Assembly (NCBI GenBank): GCA_030039095.1
Contig: JASHQP010000728.1
Coordinates: 1 to 27,351, forward strand
Direction: 5' to 3'
Length of the DNA stretch: 27,351 bases
Origin: Streptosporangiaceae bacterium
GTDB taxonomy: Bacteria; Actinomycetota; Actinomycetes; Streptosporangiales; Streptosporangiaceae
Part shown: one piece after another, positions 1 to 7,842 of the stretch
Layout: the number at the start of each line of letters is the position of its first letter
How positions within the stretch are numbered: position 1 is the first letter of the stretch
Notes under the pieces: model-generated
The model's input: the letters and a program-made list of their open reading frames with translations, nothing else
Told to the model about the DNA's origin: nothing
The model's database searches: none
Translations under genes and position numbers: made by a program

Positions 1-683
1 GTCGCGTCGGCGGCGAATGGCATGATGCCGACCGAGCCGACGATCAGCCGGGCCTCGGCGACGGCGTTCCCGCGCAGCGTGAGCTGCGCGGTCACGGTGA
101 CCGCCGGCCGCTCGGTCACCTTCATGCGCCGGTGGGACAGTCCCGTGCGGTCCGGGCGGGCCGGCAGCTCGACCGCTGTCAGCAGCTCGCCGGGCGCCAG
201 GACGGTCTCATACAGGCCGGCCAGAAAGCCTGCCGCGGGGATCTTCCGGACCTGGCCGTCGAGCTGGGCCTCCAGCGTGGCGCCCACCGCCATCAGGAAG
301 GAGGCCGGGTCGGAGTGCGGGTCGGCGAAGCACAGGTTCCCCCCGATGGTGCCGACCGCCCGGACGCGCACGTTCGCAACCCGGGAGATCATCATGGCCA
401 TCTCCGGATAGCTGGCGCGGACAGCGGCGGACGTCTCGACCTCGTGATGCGTGGTGGCCGCGCCGATGCGCAGCGCGCCGCCGGAGCCGGCCGTGACGCC
501 GCGCAGGCCATCCACCCGCTTCAGGTCGACCAGGTGCTCGTAGGTGGTCAGGCCGAGCTTCATCGCGAGCAGCAGTTCGGTGCCGCCGCAGTAGGCGGCC
601 GCGTCGTCACCCAGCTCGGTGAGCAGGCGCGAAGCCTCCTCGACGGTGTGTGGCCGGTACAGCCGGAAGGAGGGCAGCTTCAT
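1..683 (-). CDS. Xanthine dehydrogenase family FAD-binding (medium) subunit, 3' part cut by window edge
   Basis: This is the FAD-binding subunit of a three-subunit molybdenum hydroxylase (CoxM/CutM type), which passes electrons from the 2Fe-2S subunit to an acceptor. About 227 residues are visible from the start at 683; the C-terminus lies outside the window. The start MKLPSFRLYRP is typical of the family, as are the FAD-loop motif CGGTELLLAMK near residue 33 and VGTIGGN followed by CFADPHSDPA near residue 111. The ATG has a GGAG ribosome binding site and begins 12 nt after the stop of the large subunit, so it is the last visible gene of the operon. The order small-large-medium is a common variant in this family. 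The family call is sure; the substrate is unknown. Confidence 0.9.
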   Translation of the reverse strand, partial: MKLPSFRLYRPHTVEEASRLLTELGDDAAAYCGGTELLLAMKLGLTTYEHLVDLKRVDGLRGVTAGSGGALRIGAATTHHEVETSAAVRASYPEMAMMISRVANVRVRAVGTIGGNLCFADPHSDPASFLMAVGATLEAQLDGQVRKIPAAGFLAGLYETVLAPGELLTAVELPARPDRTGLSHRRMKVTERPAVTVTAQLTLRGNAVAEARLIVGSVGIMPFAADA

Positions 684-695
684 CTCGCTCCGGCC

Positions 696-3002
696 TCAGC
701 TGATCTTCAGCTCTTGGATGCGGCGCCACACCCGCTCGGGGGTGAGCGGCAGCGCGTTCATCGGCACGCCCGCGTCGGCCAGCGCGTTGACGACCGCGGC
801 CGGGACAGCGGCCAGCGCACCCTCGCCGCAGCCCTTGGCGCCGAACGGGCCCGGTCCGTCGCCGTTCTCGACGATCGTGCACGTCATGCTCGCCGGCATG
901 TCCTCGAACGCAGGAATCCGGTAGTCGAGCAGCGTGTCGTTCACCACCGTGCCGTCCGGTGCGAAGTGCATCTCCTCGAACAGGGCGTTGCCGAGGCCCT
1001 GCAGAAGGGCACCTTCGTCCTGGCGGGCGACCAGTTGCGGATTGATGGCCTTGCCCACGTCGGCGACGGTCGACGTGCGCAGCACGGTGATCACGCCGGT
1101 TTCGAGGTCAACCTCCACCTCGACTGCCGCGACGCACACCTCCCAGAACACCGGCCCCTCGGCGTACGAGCCGCTGCCGCCCTCGGGCTGGACGCGGCCG
1201 TGGCCGATGAGCTCGCCGCCGTCGAAGCCGAACCGGGCCCGAACGAGCTCGCCGTGGCTGATCGACCGTCCGCCCTGGTCTTCGATCCGGCCCTCGGCCG
1301 TCCGCAGCAGCCCGGGCGGGGTCTCCAGCTTGGCCGTGGCGGTCTCGAGCAGCGCGTCCAGCACACTGCCCGCTGCCCGCTGGACGGCCAGGCCGGCGAC
1401 CGTGGTTGACCTGCTTGCCCCGGTCGACCGGTCGTAGGGCGTGTACCTCGTGTCGGTGCCGCGCATCACCACCTTGCTGACCGGGCTGTTGAGCACGCCG
1501 GCCGCGATCTGCGCCATCACCGTGCGCGCGCCCTGGCCGAGTTCGGTGGTGCCGACCAGCACGGTGACCGAGCCGTCCGGGCCCATGCGAACCGTGGCCA
1601 TGGAGACGGGCTGAGCGCCGGCCGCGAGCAGCCCAACCGAGACGCCGCGGCCACGACGGTACCGGCCCCGCGGGCCAGCCTCCGGTGCGCGGGGATAGAC
1701 ATCCCGAGAGCTGTCCGACCAGCCCACGGCCGCCGCCGCCTTTTCCACGTCGCCGATCAGGTCCGCGTCGAGCGGCTTGCCGCCCGGGCGGACCTCCTCC
1801 CCCGGCCGCAGCAGGTTCCTGCGCCGGATCTCCAGGCGGTCAATGGACAGCCGGCGGGCCACCTCGTCCAGCTGAGACTCCCCGATCCACTGGAGGTGGG
1901 TGGCGCCGAACGCACGGTAGGAGCCGGACGGGCTGGTGTTGGTGTACACGCAGTGCGCCGCCGACTCCACCGCGCGCCAGCGGTAGGGTCCCGGGGCTGC
2001 GTCACCGGCCGTGGCGGTGACCCGGGGGCCGTTGTCCGCGTATGCCCCGGTGTCCATCCACGCCTCCGCGCTGCGTCCCAGGAGGGTGCCGTCCGCGGCC
2101 GCGGCGGTGCGCATGCGGCACTTCATGTTGTGGCGGCGCGTGGTGATCATGGATTCGCTGACGCCGTTGAGGATCCGCACCGGCCGCCCGGCCTTGCGCG
2201 CGATCGCCGCGGTCAGCGGCTCCATCTTGGTGTAGGACTTGCTGCCGAATCCGCCCCCCAGGAACGGGACGATGACCTGGACCATGTCGAGCGGCAGCCC
2301 GAACAGCGCCGCGATCTCCTGGCGGACCAGGAACGGGTGCTGGCAGGAGGACCACAGGGTCAGCTCGCCGCCGTGCCAGTGCGCAATCGTGGTGTGCGTC
2401 TCCATCGAGTACTGGTAGACGGCGGGGAAGGTGTACTCCCCCTCGACGACGACCGCGGCATCAGCGAAGGCACCGTCGACGTCGCCGCGCCGGAACGAGT
2501 AGCTGTAGCAGATGTTGCCCTCGGCGTCGGGCAGGTCACCCAGGCCGTGGGAAGCGCCCGGCCGGGCCACCTGCTCGTGGACGAGCGGGGCGTCCTTCGC
2601 CAGGGCCTGATCGAGGCACGCCGCGACCGGGAGCTCCTCGCAGGTGACGTCGATGAGCGCGATGGCCGCGTCGGCGGCGGCCTGGGACCGCGCCGCCACC
2701 ACCGCCACCGGTTCGCCGGCGAACCGGACCTTGCCCAGGGCCACGATCGGCCGGTCCCGCAGCGCGTGGCCGTAGTAAGGGTCCAGGTCGGAAAGGTCCT
2801 CGGCGGTCAGGACGGCGACCACGCCCTCGGCCTTCTCGGCGGCCGCGGTGGTGATGGACGTGATCCGGGCGTGCCCGACCTGGCTGCGCAGGATCGCGCC
2901 GTAGAGCATGCCGGGCAGCCGGATATCCCCGGTGTACTCGGCCTGGCCGGCCAGCTTCAGCCGGCCGTCCGCGCGCTCGACGCTCTGCCCGACGGCGTTC
3001 AT
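696..3002 (-). CDS. Xanthine dehydrogenase family molybdopterin-binding (large) subunit
   Basis: This is the catalytic molybdenum-cofactor subunit (768 aa), expected to hydroxylate an N-heterocycle or oxidise an aldehyde with water as oxygen source. The N-terminal aldehyde oxidase a/b-hammerhead domain covers roughly residues 15-130. The molybdopterin-binding part shows GGGFGSK at 249-255, SYRAFGA at 361-367 and a TTELGQG segment. The probable base is Glu727 in KGCGEGAL near the C-terminus, where xanthine dehydrogenases carry their active-site glutamate. The AYRCSFR loop of form I CO dehydrogenase is absent, so a CO dehydrogenase call is not supported. The ATG at 3002 overlaps the TGA of the small subunit (ATGA). 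The substrate is inferred only from context, possibly a pyridine-ring intermediate. Confidence 0.92.
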   Translation of the reverse strand: MNAVGQSVERADGRLKLAGQAEYTGDIRLPGMLYGAILRSQVGHARITSITTAAAEKAEGVVAVLTAEDLSDLDPYYGHALRDRPIVALGKVRFAGEPVAVVAARSQAAADAAIALIDVTCEELPVAACLDQALAKDAPLVHEQVARPGASHGLGDLPDAEGNICYSYSFRRGDVDGAFADAAVVVEGEYTFPAVYQYSMETHTTIAHWHGGELTLWSSCQHPFLVRQEIAALFGLPLDMVQVIVPFLGGGFGSKSYTKMEPLTAAIARKAGRPVRILNGVSESMITTRRHNMKCRMRTAAAADGTLLGRSAEAWMDTGAYADNGPRVTATAGDAAPGPYRWRAVESAAHCVYTNTSPSGSYRAFGATHLQWIGESQLDEVARRLSIDRLEIRRRNLLRPGEEVRPGGKPLDADLIGDVEKAAAAVGWSDSSRDVYPRAPEAGPRGRYRRGRGVSVGLLAAGAQPVSMATVRMGPDGSVTVLVGTTELGQGARTVMAQIAAGVLNSPVSKVVMRGTDTRYTPYDRSTGASRSTTVAGLAVQRAAGSVLDALLETATAKLETPPGLLRTAEGRIEDQGGRSISHGELVRARFGFDGGELIGHGRVQPEGGSGSYAEGPVFWEVCVAAVEVEVDLETGVITVLRTSTVADVGKAINPQLVARQDEGALLQGLGNALFEEMHFAPDGTVVNDTLLDYRIPAFEDMPASMTCTIVENGDGPGPFGAKGCGEGALAAVPAAVVNALADAGVPMNALPLTPERVWRRIQELKIS

Positions 3003-3466
3003 GCGGGGCCGCCGAGCAGTTCGGCGAGCGCGTCGAGGATCGAGTGGTAGCCGGTGCAGCGGCACAGGTTGCCGTTCATCGCCGTGGCGATCTCGTCTCG
3101 GTCGCCGCCCAGGCCCCGGCCGGCCAGCGCCTTGGCCGTCAGCAGCATTCCCGGCGTGCAGAAGCCGCACTGCACGGCGGCGTGCCGCATGAACGCCTCG
3201 GCCGCGCGGCGGTGGAAGTCCGAGCCGGCCAGGCCCTCGATCGTCTCCACCTCGCGGGAGTCGATGTCGGCGGCCAGGAAGCAGCACGAGCTGACCGGGT
3301 TCCCGTCGACGAGCACCGTGCACGCCCCGCACACCTGGACCTCGCAGGACTGCTTGGTGCCGGTCAGGCCGAGCCGGTCGCGCAGGAAGTCGAGCAGCAG
3401 TTCCTGCGGGGCGACCTCGCCCTCGAAGTGCCCGCCGTTGATCGTCGCCCGAACCCGCTGCGTCAT
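2999..3466 (-). CDS. Xanthine dehydrogenase family 2Fe-2S (small) subunit
   Basis: This is the iron-sulfur subunit (155 aa) that carries electrons from the molybdenum centre to the FAD subunit. The plant-type ferredoxin cluster uses Cys41, Cys46, Cys49 and Cys61 (or 62), in CEVQVCGACT. The second, C-terminal helical cluster uses Cys100 and Cys103 (CGFCTPGM) and Cys135 and Cys137 (CRCTGYH). Both sets are complete. I chose the ATG at 3466, because it overlaps the TGA of the aldolase-family gene (ATGA) and the protein then begins MTQRVRATING, as family members do. An in-frame GTG at 3490 would add eight residues inside the upstream gene and is less likely. The small subunit precedes the large subunit with another ATGA overlap. 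Confidence 0.93.
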   Translation of the reverse strand: MTQRVRATINGGHFEGEVAPQELLLDFLRDRLGLTGTKQSCEVQVCGACTVLVDGNPVSSCCFLAADIDSREVETIEGLAGSDFHRRAAEAFMRHAAVQCGFCTPGMLLTAKALAGRGLGGDRDEIATAMNGNLCRCTGYHSILDALAELLGGPA

Positions 3467-4182
3467 ATGGGGGCGTCCAGCATACGGCACCAGTCTGACC
3501 AGTACTCTTCGGCGAACTCCTCCTGGTATTTGCTGGCCGACAGCTCGCGGGCCACGTCACGCCCGATCGGAACCGTCTCGCCGAGGGTCCGCGCAATGAA
3601 CTGGATCCGCGCCGCCCGCTCCAGGGTGATGGCGGTCAGCACCGCCCAGCTGACGTCCTCCCCGGCCGCCAGGATGCCGTGGTTGCGGAGCAGCACCGCC
3701 CGGCCGCCGCCCAGTGCCCGGGCCACGCCCTGACCGTCCCGCGGCGTGGTCACCAGCCCGGCCGTGCCATCGAAGACCGGCACGCCATCCGGGAACAGCA
3801 GACCGTCGTGGGAAAGCAGCTCGAGGCCGCCGACCGTCGCGCCGAGCGCGATCGAGTACATCGGATGGGTGTGGATCACCGCACCGGCATCCGGCCGGGC
3901 CAGGTACGTCTCCAGGTGCATGATCGTCTCGAGGTGCGCGCCCGGGGTCAGGTACCCGTCCGGGTCGTCGAGCGCGATGCCGATGACGTCCTCCGGCTGC
4001 ACGTCGCGCAGCGCCTTGCCCTTGCGCTTGATGTAGATCGTGCGCCCGTCCGGCCCGCGGACGCTGGCGTGGCCCAGCGTGAGATCCTCCTGGCCGAACC
4101 GCGCGATGATCCGGCAGGCCACGGCGACCTGCCGGACCGCATCCTCCGCCGTGGCCGGCGGCCCCGCCCCCGGGTAACTCAC
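3463..4182 (-). CDS. Class II aldolase/adducin family protein (aldolase or decarboxylase)
   Basis: This 239-aa protein belongs to the metal-dependent class II aldolase family, which includes fuculose-phosphate aldolase, sugar-phosphate epimerases and 3-hydroxy-2-methylpyridine-4,5-dicarboxylate decarboxylase of vitamin B6 breakdown. Visible are LGHASVR (residues 36-42), a probable catalytic Glu85, the metal ligands His104 and His106 in VIHTHP, and His168 in LLRNHGILA. The start is a GTG at 4182 whose last bases form the TGA of the cupin gene (GTGA). The longer open frame upstream only reads out of frame through the cupin and metalloenzyme genes. Its place beside a ring hydroxylase and a NicX-like enzyme favours a decarboxylase on an aromatic acid over a sugar aldolase, but that is inference. 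Confidence 0.88.
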   Translation of the reverse strand: MSYPGAGPPATAEDAVRQVAVACRIIARFGQEDLTLGHASVRGPDGRTIYIKRKGKALRDVQPEDVIGIALDDPDGYLTPGAHLETIMHLETYLARPDAGAVIHTHPMYSIALGATVGGLELLSHDGLLFPDGVPVFDGTAGLVTTPRDGQGVARALGGGRAVLLRNHGILAAGEDVSWAVLTAITLERAARIQFIARTLGETVPIGRDVARELSASKYQEEFAEEYWSDWCRMLDAPI

Positions 4183-4541
4183 CGCCGCTCCGTCGGCGGG
4201 TAACCCGGCGAGGGGAAGGAGAAGACCATGACCAGGTCCTCCTCGCCGGGGTTCACCACCGTGTGCCAGAGCCGGGCCGGCACGTGGAGCGCCTGCCCAG
4301 CGGTCACCGGGACGTCCCCGGTCTCCAGCCGGATCAGGCCGCTGCCGCTGACGATGTACGCGAGTTCCTCGACCGAGTGCGACAGGTCGGCGGTCGCGGT
4401 GCCCGGCTTGAACACCGAGTAGCCGAGCGCCGAGACGTTCTCGCCGACCGTCTGCCCCGACACCAGGACGCGGGACCAGCTGCCGCCCGCGAGCTCGACC
4501 GGAGGCACGTCGGCCAGCGTCACCACCGTGATGTCGTTCAA
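4179..4541 (-). CDS. Small single-domain cupin protein
   Basis: This 120-aa protein is a single beta-barrel cupin. The first cupin motif lies around residues 46-66 (PGTATADLSHSVEELAYIVSG, with His55 and Glu59) and the second around 87-98 (VPARLWHTVVNP, with His93). One histidine of the usual HxH pair is replaced, so metal binding may be altered. The likely start is a rare TTG at 4541, read as methionine, which overlaps the TGA of the preceding gene (TTGA). Translational coupling would explain how such a weak start is used. It could be a small dioxygenase, an isomerase or a ligand-binding accessory of the pathway. No function can be assigned from sequence. Confidence 0.85.
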   Translation of the reverse strand: MNDITVVTLADVPPVELAGGSWSRVLVSGQTVGENVSALGYSVFKPGTATADLSHSVEELAYIVSGSGLIRLETGDVPVTAGQALHVPARLWHTVVNPGEEDLVMVFSFPSPGYPPTERR

Positions 4542-5554
4542 AGCTGCCAGACCCCGTCCTTGACGATGTATTCGCCGGTATCAAGGATCTGGAGCGATAC
4601 GTTGTGGCACACGCCGTCCAGATGCAGGACGCTGCGGTTCTGGCCGCCCGGATAGCAGTTCTGGTTGTCGCCGAGCGCGAAGTGAACGGTGCCCTTGCGG
4701 CCCTTCTCCGAGGGGTCGCCGACGGGCGCGAAGTCGCTCGTCCCGAACGCGAACTCGGCAACGGTCTCGGTCCCGGGCACACCGGTGATCACGTCGAGCA
4801 GCCGGCGCGCTTCCGCGCCGCCCTCGATCGCCTGGTACTTGCCGTCCTCCACGTGCCAGGTGATCGGGTCCTCCACGTGCCGTGGAATGCCGATGCCGAG
4901 CATGTTGCCGTCGATGACAATGGTGCCGTTGGTCTGGTCTTCGACCGCGGCGTAGGCCACCTCGCCCCAGAGCGGCGCTGGCCCCATCATCGCGCCCGGC
5001 TGCTTGACCGGGACCACCTCGAGCGCGGGCCGCCGCTCGATGCTGACGGTGACGTCGGTGCCGGCCGGGGAGGTGACGCGGACCCGCTTCTTGCCCTCGA
5101 GCCGGCCGATGGCCTTCTTGGCGTTGCCGATCGTCGCCTCGATGTCAGCCACCGAGATCGGCCAGCGGCCGAAGCCCTCCTCGATGGACCCGATCCGGGC
5201 CATGTTCGCCACCGATTCCTTGACCGCGGGCACGTGCGCGAAGCGGTTGGCCCACTCCAGATTCGTCATGATGATGATCTGGTCCGAGGTGACCATGGCC
5301 TGGTGCAGGTTGCGCGGCGGCACCATGGGGAAGTGCGTGTCGGCCAGGGCCCGGCGGATCTGCGTCTCGTTGTTGGCCACGATCGGCAGGCCGCCGCGCT
5401 CGGAGACCACGGTCGCCACGATCTCCGCCTCCGGCTTTCTCCGGTCATCGGTGATGATCGTGACGACGTCGCCCTCCTTCACCTCGAAGCAGGTGTCCAC
5501 CACCAGTTCGGCCGAGGCGCGCATCTGCGCTTCCGTGCGAGGTTCCTCTGTCAT
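4538..5554 (-). CDS. M29 aminopeptidase / NicX-like metalloenzyme (candidate ring-cleavage dioxygenase)
   Basis: This 338-aa protein belongs to the superfamily that holds the M29 leucyl aminopeptidases and the iron-dependent 2,5-dihydroxypyridine 5,6-dioxygenase NicX. Candidate metal ligands cluster near the C-terminus: Glu267 in VAEFAFG, His291 in TVHFALGDN, and the HxD pair His311 and Asp313 in LHLDGVCHNVSL. The HxD followed by N-x-S is the shape I recall for NicX (HLD...RNCS). The N-terminal part MRASAELVVDTCFEVKEGD with its IITDD segment resembles the family's N-terminal domain. It sits between a flavin oxidoreductase and a cupin, with an ATGA overlap upstream and TTGA downstream. The operon is clearly catabolic, so a ring-opening role is more attractive than peptidase, but sequence alone does not decide. 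Confidence 0.8.
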   Translation of the reverse strand: MTEEPRTEAQMRASAELVVDTCFEVKEGDVVTIITDDRRKPEAEIVATVVSERGGLPIVANNETQIRRALADTHFPMVPPRNLHQAMVTSDQIIIMTNLEWANRFAHVPAVKESVANMARIGSIEEGFGRWPISVADIEATIGNAKKAIGRLEGKKRVRVTSPAGTDVTVSIERRPALEVVPVKQPGAMMGPAPLWGEVAYAAVEDQTNGTIVIDGNMLGIGIPRHVEDPITWHVEDGKYQAIEGGAEARRLLDVITGVPGTETVAEFAFGTSDFAPVGDPSEKGRKGTVHFALGDNQNCYPGGQNRSVLHLDGVCHNVSLQILDTGEYIVKDGVWQL

Positions 5555-6576
5555 TGCGGCGAGCCTTTCTCTTCGAGAGCCGGGAGGACATCGGCGGCGA
5601 AGCGCTCCACTTGGCCGAACTGGTCAAGAGCGCCGAAGCGGCAGACGAAGTGATCCACTCCGGCTGCACTGAACCGGCGGAACCAGTCCGCCACGGTCTC
5701 CGGGGTGCCCGTCGGCCCCCAGTTGGACAGGTCCACGGACTTGCTGAGCTCCGGGTAGTAGCTGGAGATGTACTCGCCGAACGCGCGCGACGCCTCCTCG
5801 GCCGAGTCGCCGATGTTCATCGTGACCTGGTAGGAGACGGTGTACCGGGAAAAGTCCTCGCCGAGGTCGGCGGCCGCCTTCCGCAGCGCGGTGATCTGCT
5901 CGGCCACCTCCTCCGGGTGCATGGCCCGGCAGCAGGTCATCCAGCCGTCGCCGTAGGAGATCACACGGGCGCAGGCGTCGCGCATCCGCTTCTTCGCGAC
6001 CTCGGGGGCGAGGTCCCCGGTCAGCCTGATGTTCGAGACCACCCACGTGGGCGGCGGCTGCTGAACCGGCATCAGCGGGCCCATCTCGGTGCCGGAGTAG
6101 AACGTGACGTCGTCGACGTCGTAGTGCTCGCCGTGGTGGGTGACCTTGCCGGTCGTCCACAGCGACCGCAGCACGGCCAGGCCCTCCTCGAAGACCGCCG
6201 CGCGCTGGCCGAACGGCAGGCCGAGTGCCTCGAATTCGCGCCGGACCCCGTGTTCCGGGTTGCCCATGCAGGCGCCGAGCACCGTCCGGCCACCGCTCAG
6301 CTGGTCCAGCGTGGCCCACTCCAGGGCCAGGTAGAGCGGATTCCGCGTCGAGGTGACCAGGCACGCCGTGCCGAGCCTGGCCCGCGTGGTCCGTTGCGAG
6401 ATCGCGGACAGCAGGCTGATCGGCTCGTAACGCGGCTTGGAGAACAGGCTGTCGCCCACCCAGACGGAGCCGAAACCTCGCTGCTCGGCGAGCTCGGCGA
6501 GGTCGAGCACGTCGGCCAGGGTGTAGTCGGAGGTGATCAGCGGTTCACGGTTGTTCAGGTTGACGCCAAACTCCAT
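5551..6576 (-). CDS. LLM class flavin-dependent oxidoreductase (luciferase-like)
   Basis: This 341-aa TIM-barrel protein of the bacterial luciferase-like family uses FMN or F420. Family features are the start MEFGVNLNNREP, LAELAEQRGFGSVWVGDSLF (residues about 30-49), the GTACLVTSTRNPLYLALEWATLDQLSGGR region with its buried N-P segment, and a C-terminal GTPETVADWFRRFSAAGVDHF helix. The start is the ATG at 6576, preceded by a strong GGAGG (CCGGAGGACAC); the open frame beyond it crosses the promoter. It is the first gene of the minus-strand operon, about 27 nt after the predicted transcription start. Its TGA overlaps the next ATG. It may be a ring monooxygenase such as those acting on N-heterocycles (RutA is a family example). 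Cofactor and substrate are not readable. Confidence 0.88.
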   Translation of the reverse strand: MEFGVNLNNREPLITSDYTLADVLDLAELAEQRGFGSVWVGDSLFSKPRYEPISLLSAISQRTTRARLGTACLVTSTRNPLYLALEWATLDQLSGGRTVLGACMGNPEHGVRREFEALGLPFGQRAAVFEEGLAVLRSLWTTGKVTHHGEHYDVDDVTFYSGTEMGPLMPVQQPPPTWVVSNIRLTGDLAPEVAKKRMRDACARVISYGDGWMTCCRAMHPEEVAEQITALRKAAADLGEDFSRYTVSYQVTMNIGDSAEEASRAFGEYISSYYPELSKSVDLSNWGPTGTPETVADWFRRFSAAGVDHFVCRFGALDQFGQVERFAADVLPALEEKGSPQ

Positions 6577-6609
6577 GTGTCCTCCGGGATCGCTCAGACT
6601 CCGGGGCCC

Positions 6610-6655
6610 AACGTAAGTCGCAAAACTGCCGACTGTCAACAGATGACGCATGTCA
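6610..6655 (-). promoter_or_regulatory. Promoter and operator of the LLM-to-hydroxylase operon
   Basis: On the minus strand a perfect TTGACA -35 box (6634-6639) is followed after exactly 18 bp by TACGTT (6610-6615), a TANNNT-type -10. The -35 lies in CTGTTGACAG, whose CTGT-NN-ACAG symmetry matches the GT-N-AC pattern bound by GntR/FadR regulators. The wider 22-bp box runs 6634-6655 and contains a second TTTGACA-like half. The predicted start is about 27 nt from the ATG at 6576. Confidence 0.6.
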
Positions 6656-6894
6656 AAGTGCCCGGCCTCGCTTGGTTCGTCACGTTGCCGCTCGGCGGCG
6701 CAGGTCACGGCCGTCCGCCCCGGCGGAGCGCGCCAGGGGGCGCCCGGCGGCGTGGTGGGTAAGGTAAAGCGCCCCGGAGAGCGCCGGCGGTGTGATAGGC
6801 AAAGGCCATCCGGCAGGGCCCCGCGATCTGACACCCCAGCCGCCCGCCGCTCCGCGCCGGGCCCGGCACATGATAGTCTGTGTCAGGTTCCAAC

Positions 6895-6923
6895 TGTAAT
6901 CTGTCAACAGCTAGATAAGCAAC
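6895..6923 (+). promoter_or_regulatory. Putative gntR promoter -10 with overlapping operator
   Basis: TGTAATCT (6895-6902) matches the -10 of the permease promoter at 12790-12797 and faces gntR. It runs directly into CTGTCAACAG (6901-6910), the same box found at the other promoters of the cluster, which suggests autorepression. No good -35 is visible (best TAGTCT at 6874-6879, 17 bp upstream). Unlike the other four sites, this copy does not supply a -35 box. Confidence 0.45.
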
Positions 6924-7135
6924 GGCTCCGGCGGGGTGCCTGGATCAGTGATCCCGAATCCGGCCGACGTGGCGTGCGCGAGCGGACCGTGCCGTGCCAC
7001 ACGGCGCGTCGCCAGCGGCTCGCGGGCCATGGCGGTGTGTATCTGGGCGCGCGTGGCTCATCGGCAACGACTGGACGTTCGGTGATCATCTGTGACCACT
7101 GGACTGCAAGGAATCACCGATCTAGGGAGGCCCCG

Positions 7136-7828
7136 GTGACTGCGGCATTTGACAACTCGACGCTGTGGCAGCGGGTGTACGAGCACCTTCACGACGAGAT
7201 CATGTCGAATCGCCTGCCGCCCGGCACCGAGCTGTCCGAGGTGGCGCTGTCCAAGCAGCTGTCGGTCAGCAGAGGCCCCATCCGCGAGGCAATGGGCCGG
7301 CTGGCGGCCGACGGCCTTGTGACGGTGCGGCCGCGGCGCGGCGCCGAGGTCCGGGCGATCACGCCCCGCGAGCTGGTCGATGCCTACCAGGTCCGGGAGG
7401 CGCTGGAGGCGCTCGCCGTCCGGCTGGCCGTGCCGCGGGTAACCGATGCAGACCTGGATCGCCTGAGCGAGCTCGTGGACAAGATGGCCGGGCACGCGAA
7501 GAAGGACGCGGTCGCCGACTTCTTCGCGGCGAACGTCTCGTTCCATGACCTGCTGTGCGAGCTCAGCGGAAACGAGAAGCTGGTGCAGGTGCACCGGCGG
7601 CTGGTTGCCGAGACCGGCCGGTTCCAGCCACAGACGCTGGCCCTGCGGGGCAACCTGGAGAACTCGGTAAGCGAGCACCGCGCGATCCTCGCGGCCATCA
7701 GGGAGCGGAACGCGGATGAGGCCGCCGCGCTTGCTGCTGCGCACGTCCGGGTCCCGGGTGAGCGCCTGCGGGAATCCCTGGGTGCGCAGGACTGGGACAC
7801 CCTGACCGCCAGCGGCACCCCCGGCTGA
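7136..7828 (+). CDS. GntR family transcriptional regulator, FadR/FCD subfamily
   Basis: This 230-aa regulator has an N-terminal winged helix (residues about 8-75, with LPPGTELSEVALSKQLSVS and GPIREAMGRLAADGLV) and a C-terminal FCD effector domain. The FCD metal-site residues are visible: Asp82, His137 in VSFHDLL, His181 in SEHRAIL and His203 in AAHVR. Such domains bind a carboxylate through a metal, so the inducer may be an acidic pathway intermediate. The GTG at 7136 follows AGGGAGG with a 5-nt gap and gives the normal start; the open frame upstream runs through the promoter. Convergent with the aminotransferase gene, only 14 nt apart, without a visible terminator. It is the obvious candidate to bind the repeated CTGTCAAC boxes. 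Confidence 0.93.
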   Translation: MTAAFDNSTLWQRVYEHLHDEIMSNRLPPGTELSEVALSKQLSVSRGPIREAMGRLAADGLVTVRPRRGAEVRAITPRELVDAYQVREALEALAVRLAVPRVTDADLDRLSELVDKMAGHAKKDAVADFFAANVSFHDLLCELSGNEKLVQVHRRLVAETGRFQPQTLALRGNLENSVSEHRAILAAIRERNADEAAALAAAHVRVPGERLRESLGAQDWDTLTASGTPG

Positions 7829-7842
7829 CCGGAGCCGCGCCG

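Larger units (their letters stand above)
6577..7135. promoter_or_regulatory. Divergent control region between the hydroxylase operon and gntR
   Basis: This 559-nt gap holds the promoter of the minus-strand operon (6610-6639), an operator-like box at 6901-6910 and a TGTAATCT -10-like element at 6895-6902 for the plus-strand regulator. From about 6920 to 7135 there would be an untranslated leader of more than 200 nt for gntR, unless a closer promoter exists. I see no gene in 6660-6870: the open frames there are shadows with no ribosome binding site or family likeness. Confidence 0.7.

Noticed and set aside
696..3002. Carbon monoxide dehydrogenase (CoxL form I)
   Set aside because: The AYRCSFR active-site loop is missing; SYRAFGA is present instead, as in other members of the hydroxylase family.
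6872..6907. Minus-strand promoter from the box at 6901
   Set aside because: A TTGACA is present on the minus strand, but no acceptable -10 lies 16-19 bp away (ACACAG at 18 bp), so it is better read as an operator for gntR.
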